DNA of 26,122 nucleotides, from the NCBI GenBank assembly GCA_049999805.1, contig JBNGIO010005366.1, positions 36,376-62,497 on the forward strand, in the 5' to 3' direction. The position numbers were made by a program, and so were the translations under genes. A model generated the notes under the pieces. That model made no database searches and was not told the DNA's origin. It saw nothing but the letters and a program-made list of their open reading frames with translations. This document shows, piece by piece, positions 16,791 through 25,866 of this stretch; positions within the stretch are counted from its first letter, which is position 1; each line of letters opens with the position of its first letter. The stretch is from Folioceros fuciformis. Its lineage: Eukaryota > Anthocerotophyta > Anthocerotopsida > Anthocerotales.

Positions 16791-17425
16791 TGAGGCGCGT
16801 GGGACCTTGAGACAATTCACTATTCTCTACACTTCTGCTTAGAATGGTGTTGCTGAGAAGGCCAATGGCGATCTTATGCCCATGGTGCGGGCTATGTTAG
16901 CCCAGTCTCGCTTGCCTAAGTCTTTTTGGGCTGAGGCAGTCTCTACGGCAGCCTACATCAAGAACAGGTTACTAACCAAGTCCGTTGTTGGCCGTACTCC
17001 TTTCGAGTGCTGGCATGGGTTTGTTTGATCACTCATTTGCGCGTCTTTGGCTCCCTTGCTTATGCCTATGTCCCCTCCCAGCTCCGTGATAAGCTTTCTT
17101 CCTGAGCACAGAAGCAGGTGTTTGTGGGTTATGGTGAAGTTCGCAAGGCGTACAATTTGATTGACGTAGCTACTCGGAATCCTGTTTAGGCTCGAACTGC
17201 CACTTTCGACGAGGCTAGTATTCTCTCTTTTGGTCCGCTTCTGGATGAGAAGGATGATGCAGCTTCTATCCACCATAGTCCCCGCTCTACTGACAGCCGT
17301 TTTGTTCACTTTGATTTAAGCCCTTTGTTTTTTCCTGTTAGTGTTGTTCCTGTCCCTACCATGGCTCCTTTACCTCAAGCAATTCCAGATCTTCCGGTTC
17401 CTGCTCGAGAGGGGGAAGATGATCA
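16780..17425 (+). pseudogene. Copia C integrase C-terminal half
   Basis: This part starts in-frame with the gag remnant at DYCEARGTLRQFTILYTSA, then a TAG in place of Gln, then NGVAEKANG, which contains the third catalytic residue (Glu) of the DD35E triad. WAEAVSTAAYIKNRLLTK and TPFECWHG follow, then after a frame change LRVFGSLAYAYVPS, KQVFVGYGEVRKAYNLID and an acidic/Pro-rich spacer. The first two catalytic Asp residues were lost with the deletion. Coding ends where an LTR-head fragment begins at 17426. Confidence 0.83.
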
Positions 17426-17522
17426 TGTAGGGTTATTAAAGGCCAATGTGCTTAGACTAATGTGATTAGTCTAATTAGACTAATGTGATTAGTATAATTA
17501 GACAAGTTAGTCTAATTAGGCA
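17426..17522 (+). repeat. LTR-head fragment inside copia C
   Basis: TGTAGGGTTATTAAAG at 17426 repeats the start of the copia C 3' LTR (19285) and continues with the same GACTAATGTGATTAGTCTAATTA-type units, for about 75-95 bases in all. It is placed between the integrase spacer and the RT-proximal spacer (VERRDVQEQVPP). Only the LTR start is present, with no LTR end, PBS or PPT. It breaks the reading frame with stops. Confidence 0.8.
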
Positions 17523-18700
17523 AGTTGAACGTCGTGATGTGCAGGAACAAGTTCCTCCACTTGTACAAGAGGAGAGAGGGCAACCACCTCCGGTCGAGGC
17601 GCCAGTGCTTCGTAGGTCAGGAAGGATCTCACATCCTCCTGACAGGTATGTTGCATCTCTTGATTATGTCATGCTGACGGATTGTGGGGAGCCCTCTTGT
17701 TATCAAGAGGCCATGTTAGTGACTGACAAGGACAAGTGGGAAAAGGCAATGTAGTCGCAGATGGATTCGCTCCACAAGAACCAAACTTGGGAGTTGGTTC
17801 GCTTGCCTAAGGGCAAAAAGGTGTTGCCATGCAAATGAGTGTATAAGGAAGGACATATCCCATTATGGCAAACCCAAGTACAAGGCACGATTGGTTGCTA
17901 AGGGTTTTAAGCAACAGCAAGGTATTGACTTTGATGAGATTTTCTCACCGGTTGTCAAAATGACCACCTTGCGATGTGTTCTTGGTCTGGTTGCGAGGCT
18001 CGACATGGAACTTGTCCAGATGGATGGGAAGTCGGCATTTTTGCATGGTGATCTCCAGGAAGAGGTATACATGCAGCAACCAGAGGGTTTCATTGAGAAG
18101 GGCAAAGAGAATCTGGTGTGCAGGTTAAAGAAGAGCCTTTATGGTTGGTTTCAAGCAGGCACCCAGGGAGTGGTATTTCAAGTTCCACTCATTTATGCTT
18201 TCTCAAGGCTATAAGCGTAGCGATGAGGATCATTGCCTCTATACAAAGCAAGCTTAGGATGGAAGCTTGCTCATTCTGGTCCTCTATGTGGATGATATGC
18301 TAATTGTTGGGACTAACAGTGATGAGATTTCAGCGTTGAAGTCAAAGTTGAATGGTCGCTTTGACATGACAGACTTGGGAGAGGCAAGTCATATTCTTGG
18401 CATGCGTATTCGTCGAGATAGACAAAAGCGTTTGCTGTACTTGTCTCAGACTGTATACATTAACAAGGTGCTTCAACGTTTCAATATGGAGAAGGGGAAG
18501 GTCTTAAGTACTCCGTTGCCTCCATATGTTAAACTTTCGAGCAAGGATTTCCCAAGTTCTGCGGAGGATAAAGCTGAAATGGAGAAGGTTCCATACTCAT
18601 CAGCTGTAGGGAGTTTGATGTATGTAATGATTGCTACACGTCCGGACATTGCTTTTGCAATGGGAGTGGTTAGCAGGTTCATGTCAAACCCTAGCAGGAA
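17523..18700 (+). pseudogene. Copia C reverse transcriptase, degenerate but catalytic box intact
   Basis: After a Pro/Glu-rich spacer come RRSGRISHPPDRY, CYQEAMLV, WEKAM followed by TAG, NQTWELVRLPKGKK, then KARLVAKGFKQQQGIDFDEI, FSPVVKMTTLRCVLGL, MDGKSAFLHGDL, YMQQPEGF, KKSLYG, and the catalytic YVDD at 18285-18296. It continues with FDMTDLGEASHILGM, LSQTVYINKVL, TRPDIAFAMGVVSRFMSNP and VMRYLNGTK. These are canonical Ty1/copia RT motifs. Frameshifts near 17840-17880, 18150-18200 and 18250 and a few stops inactivate it. The long open stretch 18267-18750 shows limited decay. Confidence 0.9.
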
Positions 18701-19250
18701 GCATTGGGAGGCAGTGAAAGGAGTTATGAGGTACTTGAATGGTACAAAGCTTTGTGCTTATGTTTTGGTAGTGAAGACGCATCTGTCGTGGGATATATGG
18801 ATCCTGATTATGCAGGGGATATGGACAAAAGGAGGTCCACATCAAGTTACGTCTTCATGTGCGCAGGAGGGGCAATCTCATGGCGATCTCATTTGCAATC
18901 ATGCATAACGCTATCTACAATAGAGGCTGAGTATGTTGCAACGACTGAGGCATGCAAGGAAGCCATGTGGCTTGCTCGTCTAGTGGGAGATTTGGGGATC
19001 AAGGTTTAGCTGCCAATGTTGCATTGTGATAGCCAGAGTGCTATCCAATTGGCGAAGAATCTAGTGTTTCCTACGAAGACCAAACATGTGGAAGTGAAGT
19101 ATCACTTCATTCGAGAGGTGTTGGAAAACAAGAGGGTACAGCCCGTCAAGTTCACACCAGTCAGAACCCTGCAGATGTTCTTACCAAGGGGCTCTCTAGG
19201 GAGCAATTCGCACAAGCTCGAACACTTATGGGCATGAGGTATACTACTTT
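18701..19250 (+). pseudogene. Copia C RNase H, degenerate
   Basis: The frame continues from RT as YMDPDYAGDMDKRRSTSSYV (about 18795-18850), then ISWRSHLQSCITLSTIEAEY with the conserved Glu, ACKEAMWLARLVGDLGI, CDSQSAIQLAKNLVFP, HVEVKYHFIREVLEN, and ADVLTKGLSREQFAQAR in another frame (about 19165-19225). Changes such as STEAEY to STIEAEY, a TAG at 19007-19009 and late frameshifts mark a pseudogene. It ends about 40 bases before the PPT. Confidence 0.9.
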
Positions 19251-19273
19251 CTTATGAAGGTAAATTGGCCTTT

Positions 19274-19284
19274 AAGTGGGAGGT
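19274..19284 (+). other. Copia C polypurine tract
   Basis: AAGTGGGAGGT immediately precedes TGTAGGG, the start of the 3' LTR, as expected for a copia PPT. Confidence 0.85.
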
Positions 19285-19515
19285 TGTAGGGTTATTAAAG
19301 CCCAATGTGCTTGGACTAATGTGATTAGTCTAATTAAAATAATATGATTAGTTTAATTAGACTAATGTAATTAGTCTAAGATTAGTATCTAATTAAGTGT
19401 CATTAGTTTAGATTAGCTTAAGCTAATATGTAGGAAGCTTCCTACACTGTGAGACCTCTCTTTCTCCTCTCCTCCTCTCCTCCTCTCTTCCTCTCCTCTC
19501 CTCTCTTCTCCTTCA
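19285..19515 (+). repeat. Copia C 3' LTR
   Basis: Starts TGTAGGG and probably ends TTCA at 19515 after a 60-base pyrimidine tract (19456-19514). It contains several imperfect, partly palindromic units of the form CTAATGTGATTAGTCTAATTAGAC (about 19314-19400). The start matches 15254 and 17426. The end was chosen for its TG...CA form and similarity to the CT-rich end of the candidate LTR at 3-222. Confidence 0.7.
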
Positions 19516-19689
19516 TCATGTGGCTCCCTTTCCGATCCTTCAGATCGGCCCATGGATGATGCACGAGGACAGCTGCTTCTGGATTTGGGGAGCATACATG
19601 ATGGAGTGCTCTAGGTGTTCCTTTACCGCCTCCATCACCCTCGAGAGCTGAAGTCGTTGTTCCTGAGCGTAGGTACCATACGCATCAGA
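19516..19689. other. Unassigned spacer
   Basis: Nothing is recognised here. A 60-codon minus-strand frame (19722-19540, MASHSIGVLIVSDAYGTYAQ...) has a plausible helical segment (LSRVMEAVKEHLEH), but it has no known relatives I can name and no context. Confidence 0.3.
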
Positions 19690-20150
19690 GACTATCAAGA
19701 CACCTATGGAATGAGAAGCCATTTGACTTGGAGTTCAATCAAGCTGGTTATATTGATCTTGATCCAGTCGCCTATTCTTTTGCTATGAGTTCTGTTGTTT
19801 CAGAGGGAGATCCTCTCACACTTCAGGAAGCATATGCTAGACCTGAGGCTAACAAGTGGAAACTAGCTGTTGACGATGAGTATTACTCTTTAGTCAAGAA
19901 TGATACTTGGGCATTAGTGGACCTACCCCCACGAAGGACTACTGTCAAGTGCAAGTGGGTACTCAAAACAAAGTTTCAAGAGGTTGAGCCCCGCATACGT
20001 TGTAAAGCGAGGTTAGTGACCAAGGGCTATAGTCAGAAAGAGGGAGTTGACTATCAAGGTGATCAAGTCTACTCACATGTCGTCAAAGCAGCTTCGATAA
20101 GGATGCTCCTTGCTTTATGTGCTAAACTTAACTTGGACATCTATTATGAA
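19690..20150 (+). pseudogene. Copia E: orphan reverse transcriptase N-terminal fragment
   Basis: A single open frame begins upstream of 19728 (NEKPFDLEFNQAGYIDL) and contains the start of a copia RT: LTLQEAYARPEANKWKLAV, NDTWALVDLPPRRT, CKWVLKTKF, KARLVTKGYSQKEGVDY and ASIRMLLALCAKLNLDIYY. It stops being RT-like at about 20140, before the expected MDV..AFLNG and YVDD motifs. It is a different sequence from copia A-D and carries no nonsense codon over about 140 codons. No LTR, PBS or upstream domains accompany it. It is truncated next to the copia D 3' LTR. Confidence 0.8.
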
Positions 20151-20177
20151 TTTACGGGGATGAAATATGCACGCATT

Positions 20178-20372
20178 TGTGATCGAGAGCTGAGGGGAAC
20201 AGAAGCACGAAACTTGGGTACACAAAATTGATTAAGTGAATAAGCAAATGTCTCAGGCATGTTTTATACTAAACCCTAATATTGAAAGGATATGAAAGTA
20301 ATTCTATATATGTCCAACCCTAACCAGACATAACTAACTTAAGCATAGTCCAGGGTTAATCATAACTTAACA
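20178..20372 (-). repeat. Copia D 3' LTR, inner end sure, outer end inferred
   Basis: Read on the minus strand it starts TGTTAAG directly after the PPT. It contains ACATATATAG and GTATAAAACA, possible TATA elements. The outer end is set at 20178 because minus-strand sequence there ends ATCACA, giving TG...CA form, but the partner LTR is outside the window, so this is provisional. Confidence 0.55.
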
Positions 20373-20383
20373 CTCCCTCTTAA
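20373..20383 (-). other. Copia D polypurine tract
   Basis: Minus-strand TTAAGAGGGAG precedes the TGTTAAG LTR start. It is the same purine tract as in copia A. Confidence 0.88.
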
Positions 20384-20468
20384 GCTGGATAGGCTAAAGC
20401 AGGTATCACACGTGGGACTTGACGCCCACCAAACAACTCGAGTACTCACGGACACAACTGAACAACGT

Positions 20469-20864
20469 ATGCCAGCGATGGCGATCCATCTGGCCCCAAC
20501 CACATCTTATATCTGGGTGTTCTTCTACACAATTTTAGAGCTCTTGATTTCAGTCGCGATGAGGATGAGCGAGCCCAGAGCTGTATCAAGCTCTCAGTCC
20601 TGTACCCAGGAACCTGAGATCGTGATGGAGGGTGACACAAGCCGTGTGTGTGTAGGCCAATACCTCAACATTCGAGGGTTCAGAGTCCAGCTGAACATCT
20701 CATTGAGTTGGAAACGGCCTACACCGAGTGCTGATGGCGAGGCAGCTGAGTTGCTACTATTTACGGAAGAGGAAATTGAGCGGGAGGCTGAGCTGCTCAC
20801 GCGTCTTAGGGAGTCGGTGAAGCTCCTGGCTCAGTTGAGGGAGGACAGGGAGTATGGACAATAA
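20469..20864 (+). CDS. Antisense reading frame in the copia D 3' tail, unrecognised
   Basis: ATG 20469 opens 131 codons on the strand opposite to copia D, between its PPT and RNase H. The frame is open further upstream, back to a TAG at 20346. Near the N-terminus there is a hydrophobic, membrane-like segment (YIWVFFYTILELLISVAM). The C-terminal 50 residues are Glu/Leu/Arg-rich with coiled-coil spacing (EEIEREAELLTRLRESVKLL). The sense strand of this tail has only short interrupted frames. Some plant retrotransposons carry extra antisense ORFs after pol, but I do not recognise this protein. A chance frame is possible. Confidence 0.4.
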   Translation: MPAMAIHLAPTTSYIWVFFYTILELLISVAMRMSEPRAVSSSQSCTQEPEIVMEGDTSRVCVGQYLNIRGFRVQLNISLSWKRPTPSADGEAAELLLFTEEEIEREAELLTRLRESVKLLAQLREDREYGQ

Positions 20865-21060
20865 CTGACCAGCAGCCAAGCGATCAGGTAAACGCTGAGC
20901 TTCATCCGTCTGCTGTTGGTTGTCTTTGTGAACTGTATTGAAGATGTTTTACCCTGCGCTTGTCTTGAGCTGCTGTAAACACAGCCTGGTGGCTAGGGGG
21001 GGGGAGGGCTGAAGAAATAACATTCAAATCAGGGAGCAAAGGCTTCCACCCCCACACCAT
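20865..21060. other. Copia D 3' tail next to RNase H, no gene
   Basis: Non-coding sequence after the copia D RNase H stop (minus strand), including a nine-base G run at 20996-21004 (C run on the element's sense strand). Nothing else is recognised. Confidence 0.5.
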
Positions 21061-21648
21061 CTAGATAAGCGCTTCAGTTGTCCACTTTGCATCCTTGATG
21101 ATGTGGACTGTCAGGTCTTGGAGGCCAAGCCCTTCCATATGCTGATAATGCTTTGTTTTGGGCAGAGCCTTGGTCAACACATCAGCCGTGTTCTCGTCTG
21201 TGTGGATATAATCCACTTTGACAACAGCACGCCCAACCACATCCCAGATGTAGTGGTGCTGTATTTCTATATGCTTTGTGCGGGCATGAGATCTCGGATT
21301 GGCAACGAGAGCTAAGGCGGACATGTTATCACACAAGAGAGGAGTTGGCTTCATCTGCTGCTGTCCTAAGTCTATAAGGAAGGTCCTCTCCCATTCTGCT
21401 TCTTTTGATGCATCAGTAAGGCTCTTGTATTCTGCCTCTGTCGATGAGAGGGCTATAGATGCCTGCTTTTTACAGCTCCAGTTAATTGCTGTATCTGCCA
21501 AAAGGAAACAGTAGGTAGATAAACTCCGCCTGCTGTCATTGTCGGATGCCCAGTCCGCATCCGCAAATCCCCGCAAAGTAAATTGTCCCTGACCACTGCT
21601 TTTATAGCATAACCCGTAGGTTTGAGTCCCTTTTAAATAACGAAATAC
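21061..21648 (-). pseudogene. Copia D RNase H
   Basis: The minus-strand frame continues from RT after a TGA at 21648-21646. VFRYLKGTQTYGL links to GFADADWASDNDSRRS (first Asp), then NWSCKKQASIALSSTEAEY (catalytic Glu), LLCDNMSALALV (Asp), RTKHIEIQHHYIWD, and HTDENTADVLTKALPK with the last conserved residues. All four expected acidic/His positions look present. The frame ends at 21061 after 171 codons. Apart from the stop that separates it from RT it appears intact, so the block is only one nonsense change from continuity. Confidence 0.92.
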
Positions 21649-22770
21649 TCATTTTGCAGCAACCCAGTGGGCACGGCCAGGGTTCTCTAGGAATTGGGAG
21701 AGTGTGCTCACAGAAAATTGTATATCCGGGCGTGTCCAGTTACCTACAAAGATAAAGCTTCCTATCGCATGTCTGTATGGGACATCAACCATCTCTCTTT
21801 TCTCTGCTTCAGACTGTGGGCACTGCAGACTTGTGAGTTTAACACCCATAGCTGAAGGTGTAGTTGTTGGTCGTGCGTGGTCTAACTTGAACTTAATCAA
21901 TATATCCTGTATGTATTGATTATGGTGGATCATGAGGAGACCCTCTAATCTTGCACGAAGTAATTGTATGCCTAAGTAGAAACGTAGTTCCCCTATGTCC
22001 TTCATTTCATATTTGCTGCTTAGCATGATTTTGACCTCTTCTAACAATTTGATGTTGTTGGCAGATAGGATGACATCATCGACATAGAGTGCAAGCACTA
22101 CATACTCATGTCCTCTCGTCAGTCTATACACGTTACTGTCGGCTGCACTTTGTTTGAAGAATCTACTGAGGAGGTACAAGTGTATATTTAAGTACCAAAC
22201 CCGACCACTCTGTTTTAAACCATAGATGGTTTTCAACAATTTGCACCCTCGCTTGGGATATGTCTTATCTTTGTATCCTTCAGGCTCAGTCATGTAAAGA
22301 TCTTCGTCCAGTGCGCCGTAGAGGTAGGCAGTGCATACGTCCATTTGGTATAGCTCAAGATTGTATTCTGCTGCTAGTGCTAAGATCATCCTGATAGACT
22401 GCGATCTAACAACAGGGAAAAAAGTCTCTTGATAGTCTAGGCCTTCGACTTGTGTGAAGCCCCTGGCAACTAATCTCGCCTTATACCTAGCTATCTCACC
22501 TTTCTCATTCAGTTTTAGCTTGAAGACCCACTTGCAAGAGATGGGTTTTCTACCTGCTAGAAGATCCACTAATTTCCAGGTCTGATTCTTAACAAGACTG
22601 TTGAATTCGTCATCTACTGCAAATTTCCACTTGTCTTTCTCTGGACTCGTAAAAGCTTCTTTCCATGTTTTAGGTTCTAAGTGAATCGTGGTGGATGCAG
22701 CATGGACAGCTTGAACATACAATGTGCGAAAGTCTATAGACTCATACCTTGGTTCATGCCACTGATCACT
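21649..22770 (-). pseudogene. Copia D reverse transcriptase
   Basis: The longest RT frame (357 codons, 22722-21649 and a little upstream) contains TWKEAFTSPEKDKWKFAVDD, NQTWKLVDL, CKWVFKLKLN, KARLVARGFTQVEGLDY, MDVCTAYLYGALDE, YMTEPEGY, KTIYGLKQSGRVWY, catalytic YVDD at 22086-22075 and YEMKDIGELRFYLGI, then TRPDIQFSVSTLSQFLENPGRAHW. All are typical Ty1/copia RT motifs with an undamaged YVDD. The frame is separated from integrase by a frameshift near 22770 and from RNase H by a TGA at 21648-21646, where sequence context suggests a former CGA. Confidence 0.93.
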
Positions 22771-23359
22771 GTGGTGGTCTATGCGTGGTGGACCTTCTCA
22801 AGGGTGGTTCATGTTCTACGGGGTCAGCAGCCTATGCAATCTCAGGTTGTCCTTCAAAGGTATCAGCTGCAGCAAACAAATCTGGATCATCTCCATCAGC
22901 AGGTATGTCAGGATCGTGTACGTCTACAAGATCATGGTTTTCCTGCTCTTCATTATTGGGATTGTGATCCTCATTCAGATTTTCTGGGTTTGCAGCATCT
23001 GCTTCTTCGATATCAACCTGATCATCTGCCTCTAGGTCGTTGTCCAGACCATCTTGATTGTCATTAACAACTGATGGAATAGGGGCAATGTGTTCGCCAG
23101 CCGTCTCTTCAGGAAACTCAGATTCTGAGGTCTCACTATGGATAAGTATATCTCCCTCGGAAGGTAAAAGGGGGTTCTGGTCAGCATTTAGAGAAATGAC
23201 GGGTTCAATGAATGTGACAGAACAAGCTAATACCACTTTGTTGTTTGCAGGGTCGTATAGCTTGTATGCTTTCGCGTTATCACTATATCCGATAAATATG
23301 AAAGCTTGGGCTCGAGCATCCAACTTCTTTCTCTTCTCCTTTGGGATGAGAGCAAAAGC
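22771..23359 (-). pseudogene. Copia D integrase C-terminal domain and acidic spacer
   Basis: Minus-strand frame just after the TGA that ends LHLRVFGS. The peptide AFALIPKEKRKKLDARAQ leads into FIFIGYSDNAKAYKLYDP, the conserved copia integrase C-terminal motif. It is followed by a long, very acidic Asp/Glu/Asn-rich spacer (163 codons in the main frame to 22832) before RT. One nonsense codon at its start and the frameshift near 22770 are the only breaks. The acidic spacer is typical of the integrase-RT junction. Confidence 0.85.
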
Positions 23360-25560
23360 TCAAGAGCCAAACACTCGAAGGTGTAACAGGCTGGGTTTTC
23401 GATGCCATATAGCTTCATACGGTGTTTTGGATGAGACAGAACTGGTGATCAGCCTGTTGAGCACATATGTGGCTGCGACAACTACTTTAGCCCAATACGT
23501 CTGGGGCAAGCCAGCCCAGATCAGCATGCTGCGGGTCATGGAGAGAAGTGTTTGATTCTTTCTTTCTGCCACTCCGTTCTGTTGGGGAGTGTAAGGGACA
23601 ATCAATTGACGTCGAATCCCTCGTTCATCAAGGAAAGCATCAAAAGCTAAGTTGTTAAACTCAGAGCCATTGTCTATCCACAGTTGCTTGAGAAGGAGAC
23701 CAGTCTGTCTCTCTATAGTGACTAACCATTCTTGAAAGATGGGAAAGGTATCACTTTTCAATTGTATTGGATAGGTCCATGTGTAACGGGAATAGTTGTC
23801 AGTGAGGCAGAAATAATATTGAGATCCTCCAAGGGAGGGAACATGTATTTTGCCTGATATGTCTGCATGCACTAAATCCAGTGTTTGTGCGGCTCTGTAA
23901 GTAGCCTGTGTAGGAAAACATTGCTGTTTCTGCTTTGCAACAATACAAGCCTCACAGGAGGGCAAGTCCTTGAAACAACGGGGCAGAGGTTCCAAATGGT
24001 ACTGCTGTAGGGACATATCAACAAGCTTGTGTTTGTTGATATGGCCTAGCCGAGCATGCCAAAGGACAGCAAGTTTTTGTGATTCCTGTGATGCAAGACC
24101 TGCTCTGTGGCATATTGTGTAAATATCCAACCTGTACAGGTCATTATCGGGTATGCCCTTGAACACAAGGGTCTGGAGGTCTGTCTTTTTGTAGAAAGAG
24201 CATACATCATCCATAGCACGAAGCTCATATTGTCGAAGTTGCATCAGTTTGCTCAAAGACATCAAATTCTTGGCCATGGTCGGGACATAAAGCACGTCTG
24301 CAAGGGTAAGGATTGAACCATCATGTAGGGTGAACTTACATGTCCCATGGCCTCGTATTTTCAGGCTCGTCTTGCTTCGTTCATCACAGAGAAGCACCTT
24401 GTCAGCACTCAGGCTAAGAGTTAAGGTGAAGAACTGTTCTTTCTGAGTACATATGTGGGAGGTGGCGCCAGAATCCAGGTACCAGCTGCCTGCCTCATAC
24501 CATGCGCTTGTGAGACAAACTGTAAGGATCTTCACAGTAGGTTTGGTATCACATGTTTGTGTCTCCTTGATGGCAACTGTGGCAGTGCCTTTCTGAGTAC
24601 GTTGAGGTTCTTCTGCTTTCTTTTTCTTACATTCCCTTGCCCAATGGCCAGCGATACCGCACCAGTTGCAGTTTCCTGGTCGTTTGGAAGGCGAATTTGA
24701 AGATATAGAATCAGGTCTCCCTCCGGCCTTTGCTTTTCCTTTACTCTTGTTGGGCCTAAAACCTGTAGTTAGCACCTTTTCCGCCTTTTGCCTATGGCCA
24801 CCGGCAGAGATAAGGCGGGCCTGCTCTTCCTGATACAGGGCACCAATCACATCTTCCACAGTGATTGTGCTAGTTGAGGAACCAGCAGCGCCATATGGTT
24901 TTATGGGTTCGTTCTGAGTTGTGACAAACGCCTGATAGGATGGAGGCAAGCTGGAGAGGAGCTTTGCAATTGCTTGTGACTCTGGCACTTTATCGCCAGT
25001 CAGGGAAGTAATCTGAGCTCGAAGGTGTCTAAATCGGCTGATGTGTGATGACACTTTATCTCCCTCCTTCATCCGTAATGTAAAGTACTCCATTTGTATC
25101 GCGCACAAGGACATCATGTTTTGTTGCTGATACATTTTTTCAAGTAGAGCCCACATGACAGCTGATTCCCCAAGGAACTCGATGTCTGGGACAAGATCGG
25201 TGTCAAGTCCATTTATGAGCAGGGCAATAGCTATACTATTGTACTGATCCCATTTTGCGATTTCATCTGCTCTAGGTTTGGGATTGCCATTGGGATCTAG
25301 CTTCACATATGTCCCAGCAACAACGGGCCAAACTCCACAAGCCAAAAACATGGCTTTCATGCGTACTCGCCACACACTATATTTTGACCATTAAAACGGT
25401 CTTTCTCCTTAGTGTCGGCGGTGAATACAAGTACAGCAGTTGCCATAGTGTATAAGGTTTGTACAGGGGGTGGCCAGGTTGTGGGTATTGGCTGCAGGTT
25501 CAGTGATTGAAACTGCTGCACCAAAGAATTCAGCAATGCATCTATCGATCCTGCGGACAT
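23360..25560 (-). pseudogene. Copia D Gag-protease-integrase
   Basis: Probable starts are ATG 25560 or ATG 25446 (MATAVLVF), the latter like the short N-terminus of copia A. A one-base deletion near 25380 (after DRFNGQN) shifts the frame. The following frame, 25375-23360, is open for 671 codons. Residues counted from 25375: Gag core 1-200, zinc knuckle C-X2-C-X4-H-X4-C at 236-249, protease Asp301 in WYLDSGATSH, integrase zinc site His440, His445, Cys474, Cys477, and catalytic Asp505, Asp568, Glu604, with exactly 35 residues between the last two (DD35E). It ends at TGA 23359-23357 after LRVFGS. Every catalytic residue is present, so this was active recently compared with the other elements. 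Confidence 0.94.
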
Positions 25561-25866
25561 AAAATACCTATTTGAACGTACAGTAGCTAAGGCTTTGACA
25601 ATTCAAGAAAGAATCTATGTGCTAGCAGATTGTGTCGATGTGTGCCTAAGTATGTAACGTAGGGAAGGTCTGATGGGGGGGGGGGCTTAGCTTGGAGGGC
25701 AATGGGTGTGGTACACCTGGGGCTTTGCATGCTAACCTCCCCTTACAGTCCTTTGTGTATACATGGTTAGATTACAAAAAAAACGAAACGTTATGCCTTT
25801 TCAATTAGAGGTTAGTAATGGTTCATTTTTCTCTTGAAAACAAGCATGTATGTGAAACCCTAACTG
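25561..25866 (-). other. Copia D leader, no gene recognised
   Basis: Sequence upstream of the copia D gag. It holds an 11-base G run (25675-25685), T/A-rich stretches and no recognisable PBS or LTR end. A possible splice acceptor (minus strand, TTTTATGTCCGCAG) lies just at the gag start. Confidence 0.4.

Larger units (their letters stand above)
15254..19515 (+). mobile_element. Copia C: rearranged Ty1/copia element
   Basis: It is bounded by TGTAGAGTTATTAAAGCCC at 15254 and TGTAGGGTTATTAAAGCCC at 19285, the starts of its two terminal repeats. It has a PBS at 15626 and a PPT at 19274. The interior runs leader (with coiled-coil frame remnant), gag N-terminal half, abruptly the integrase C-terminal half, an internal LTR-head fragment (17426), RT with intact YVDD, and RNase H. 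It inserted into the DUF7869-type gene. The two LTRs match only over their first about 50 bases, and no target duplication was found. The element has therefore been rebuilt or truncated at one or both ends. Confidence 0.8.

Noticed and set aside
15254-19515. Target site duplication for copia C
   Set aside because: The left flank ends ACATC and the right flank after TTCA reads TCATG. No five-base match was found.
19540-19722. 60-codon minus-strand frame with a helical segment
   Set aside because: Short, isolated, with no context and no recognisable relative. Kept only as an unassigned spacer.
22681-23067. Plus-strand 128-codon frame
   Set aside because: Antisense shadow of the copia D acidic spacer and RT start, with no protein-like features of its own.
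23058-23555. Plus-strand 165-codon frame
   Set aside because: It is antisense to the integrase C-terminal domain and acidic spacer of copia D, whose motifs are clear. The frame is a shadow.
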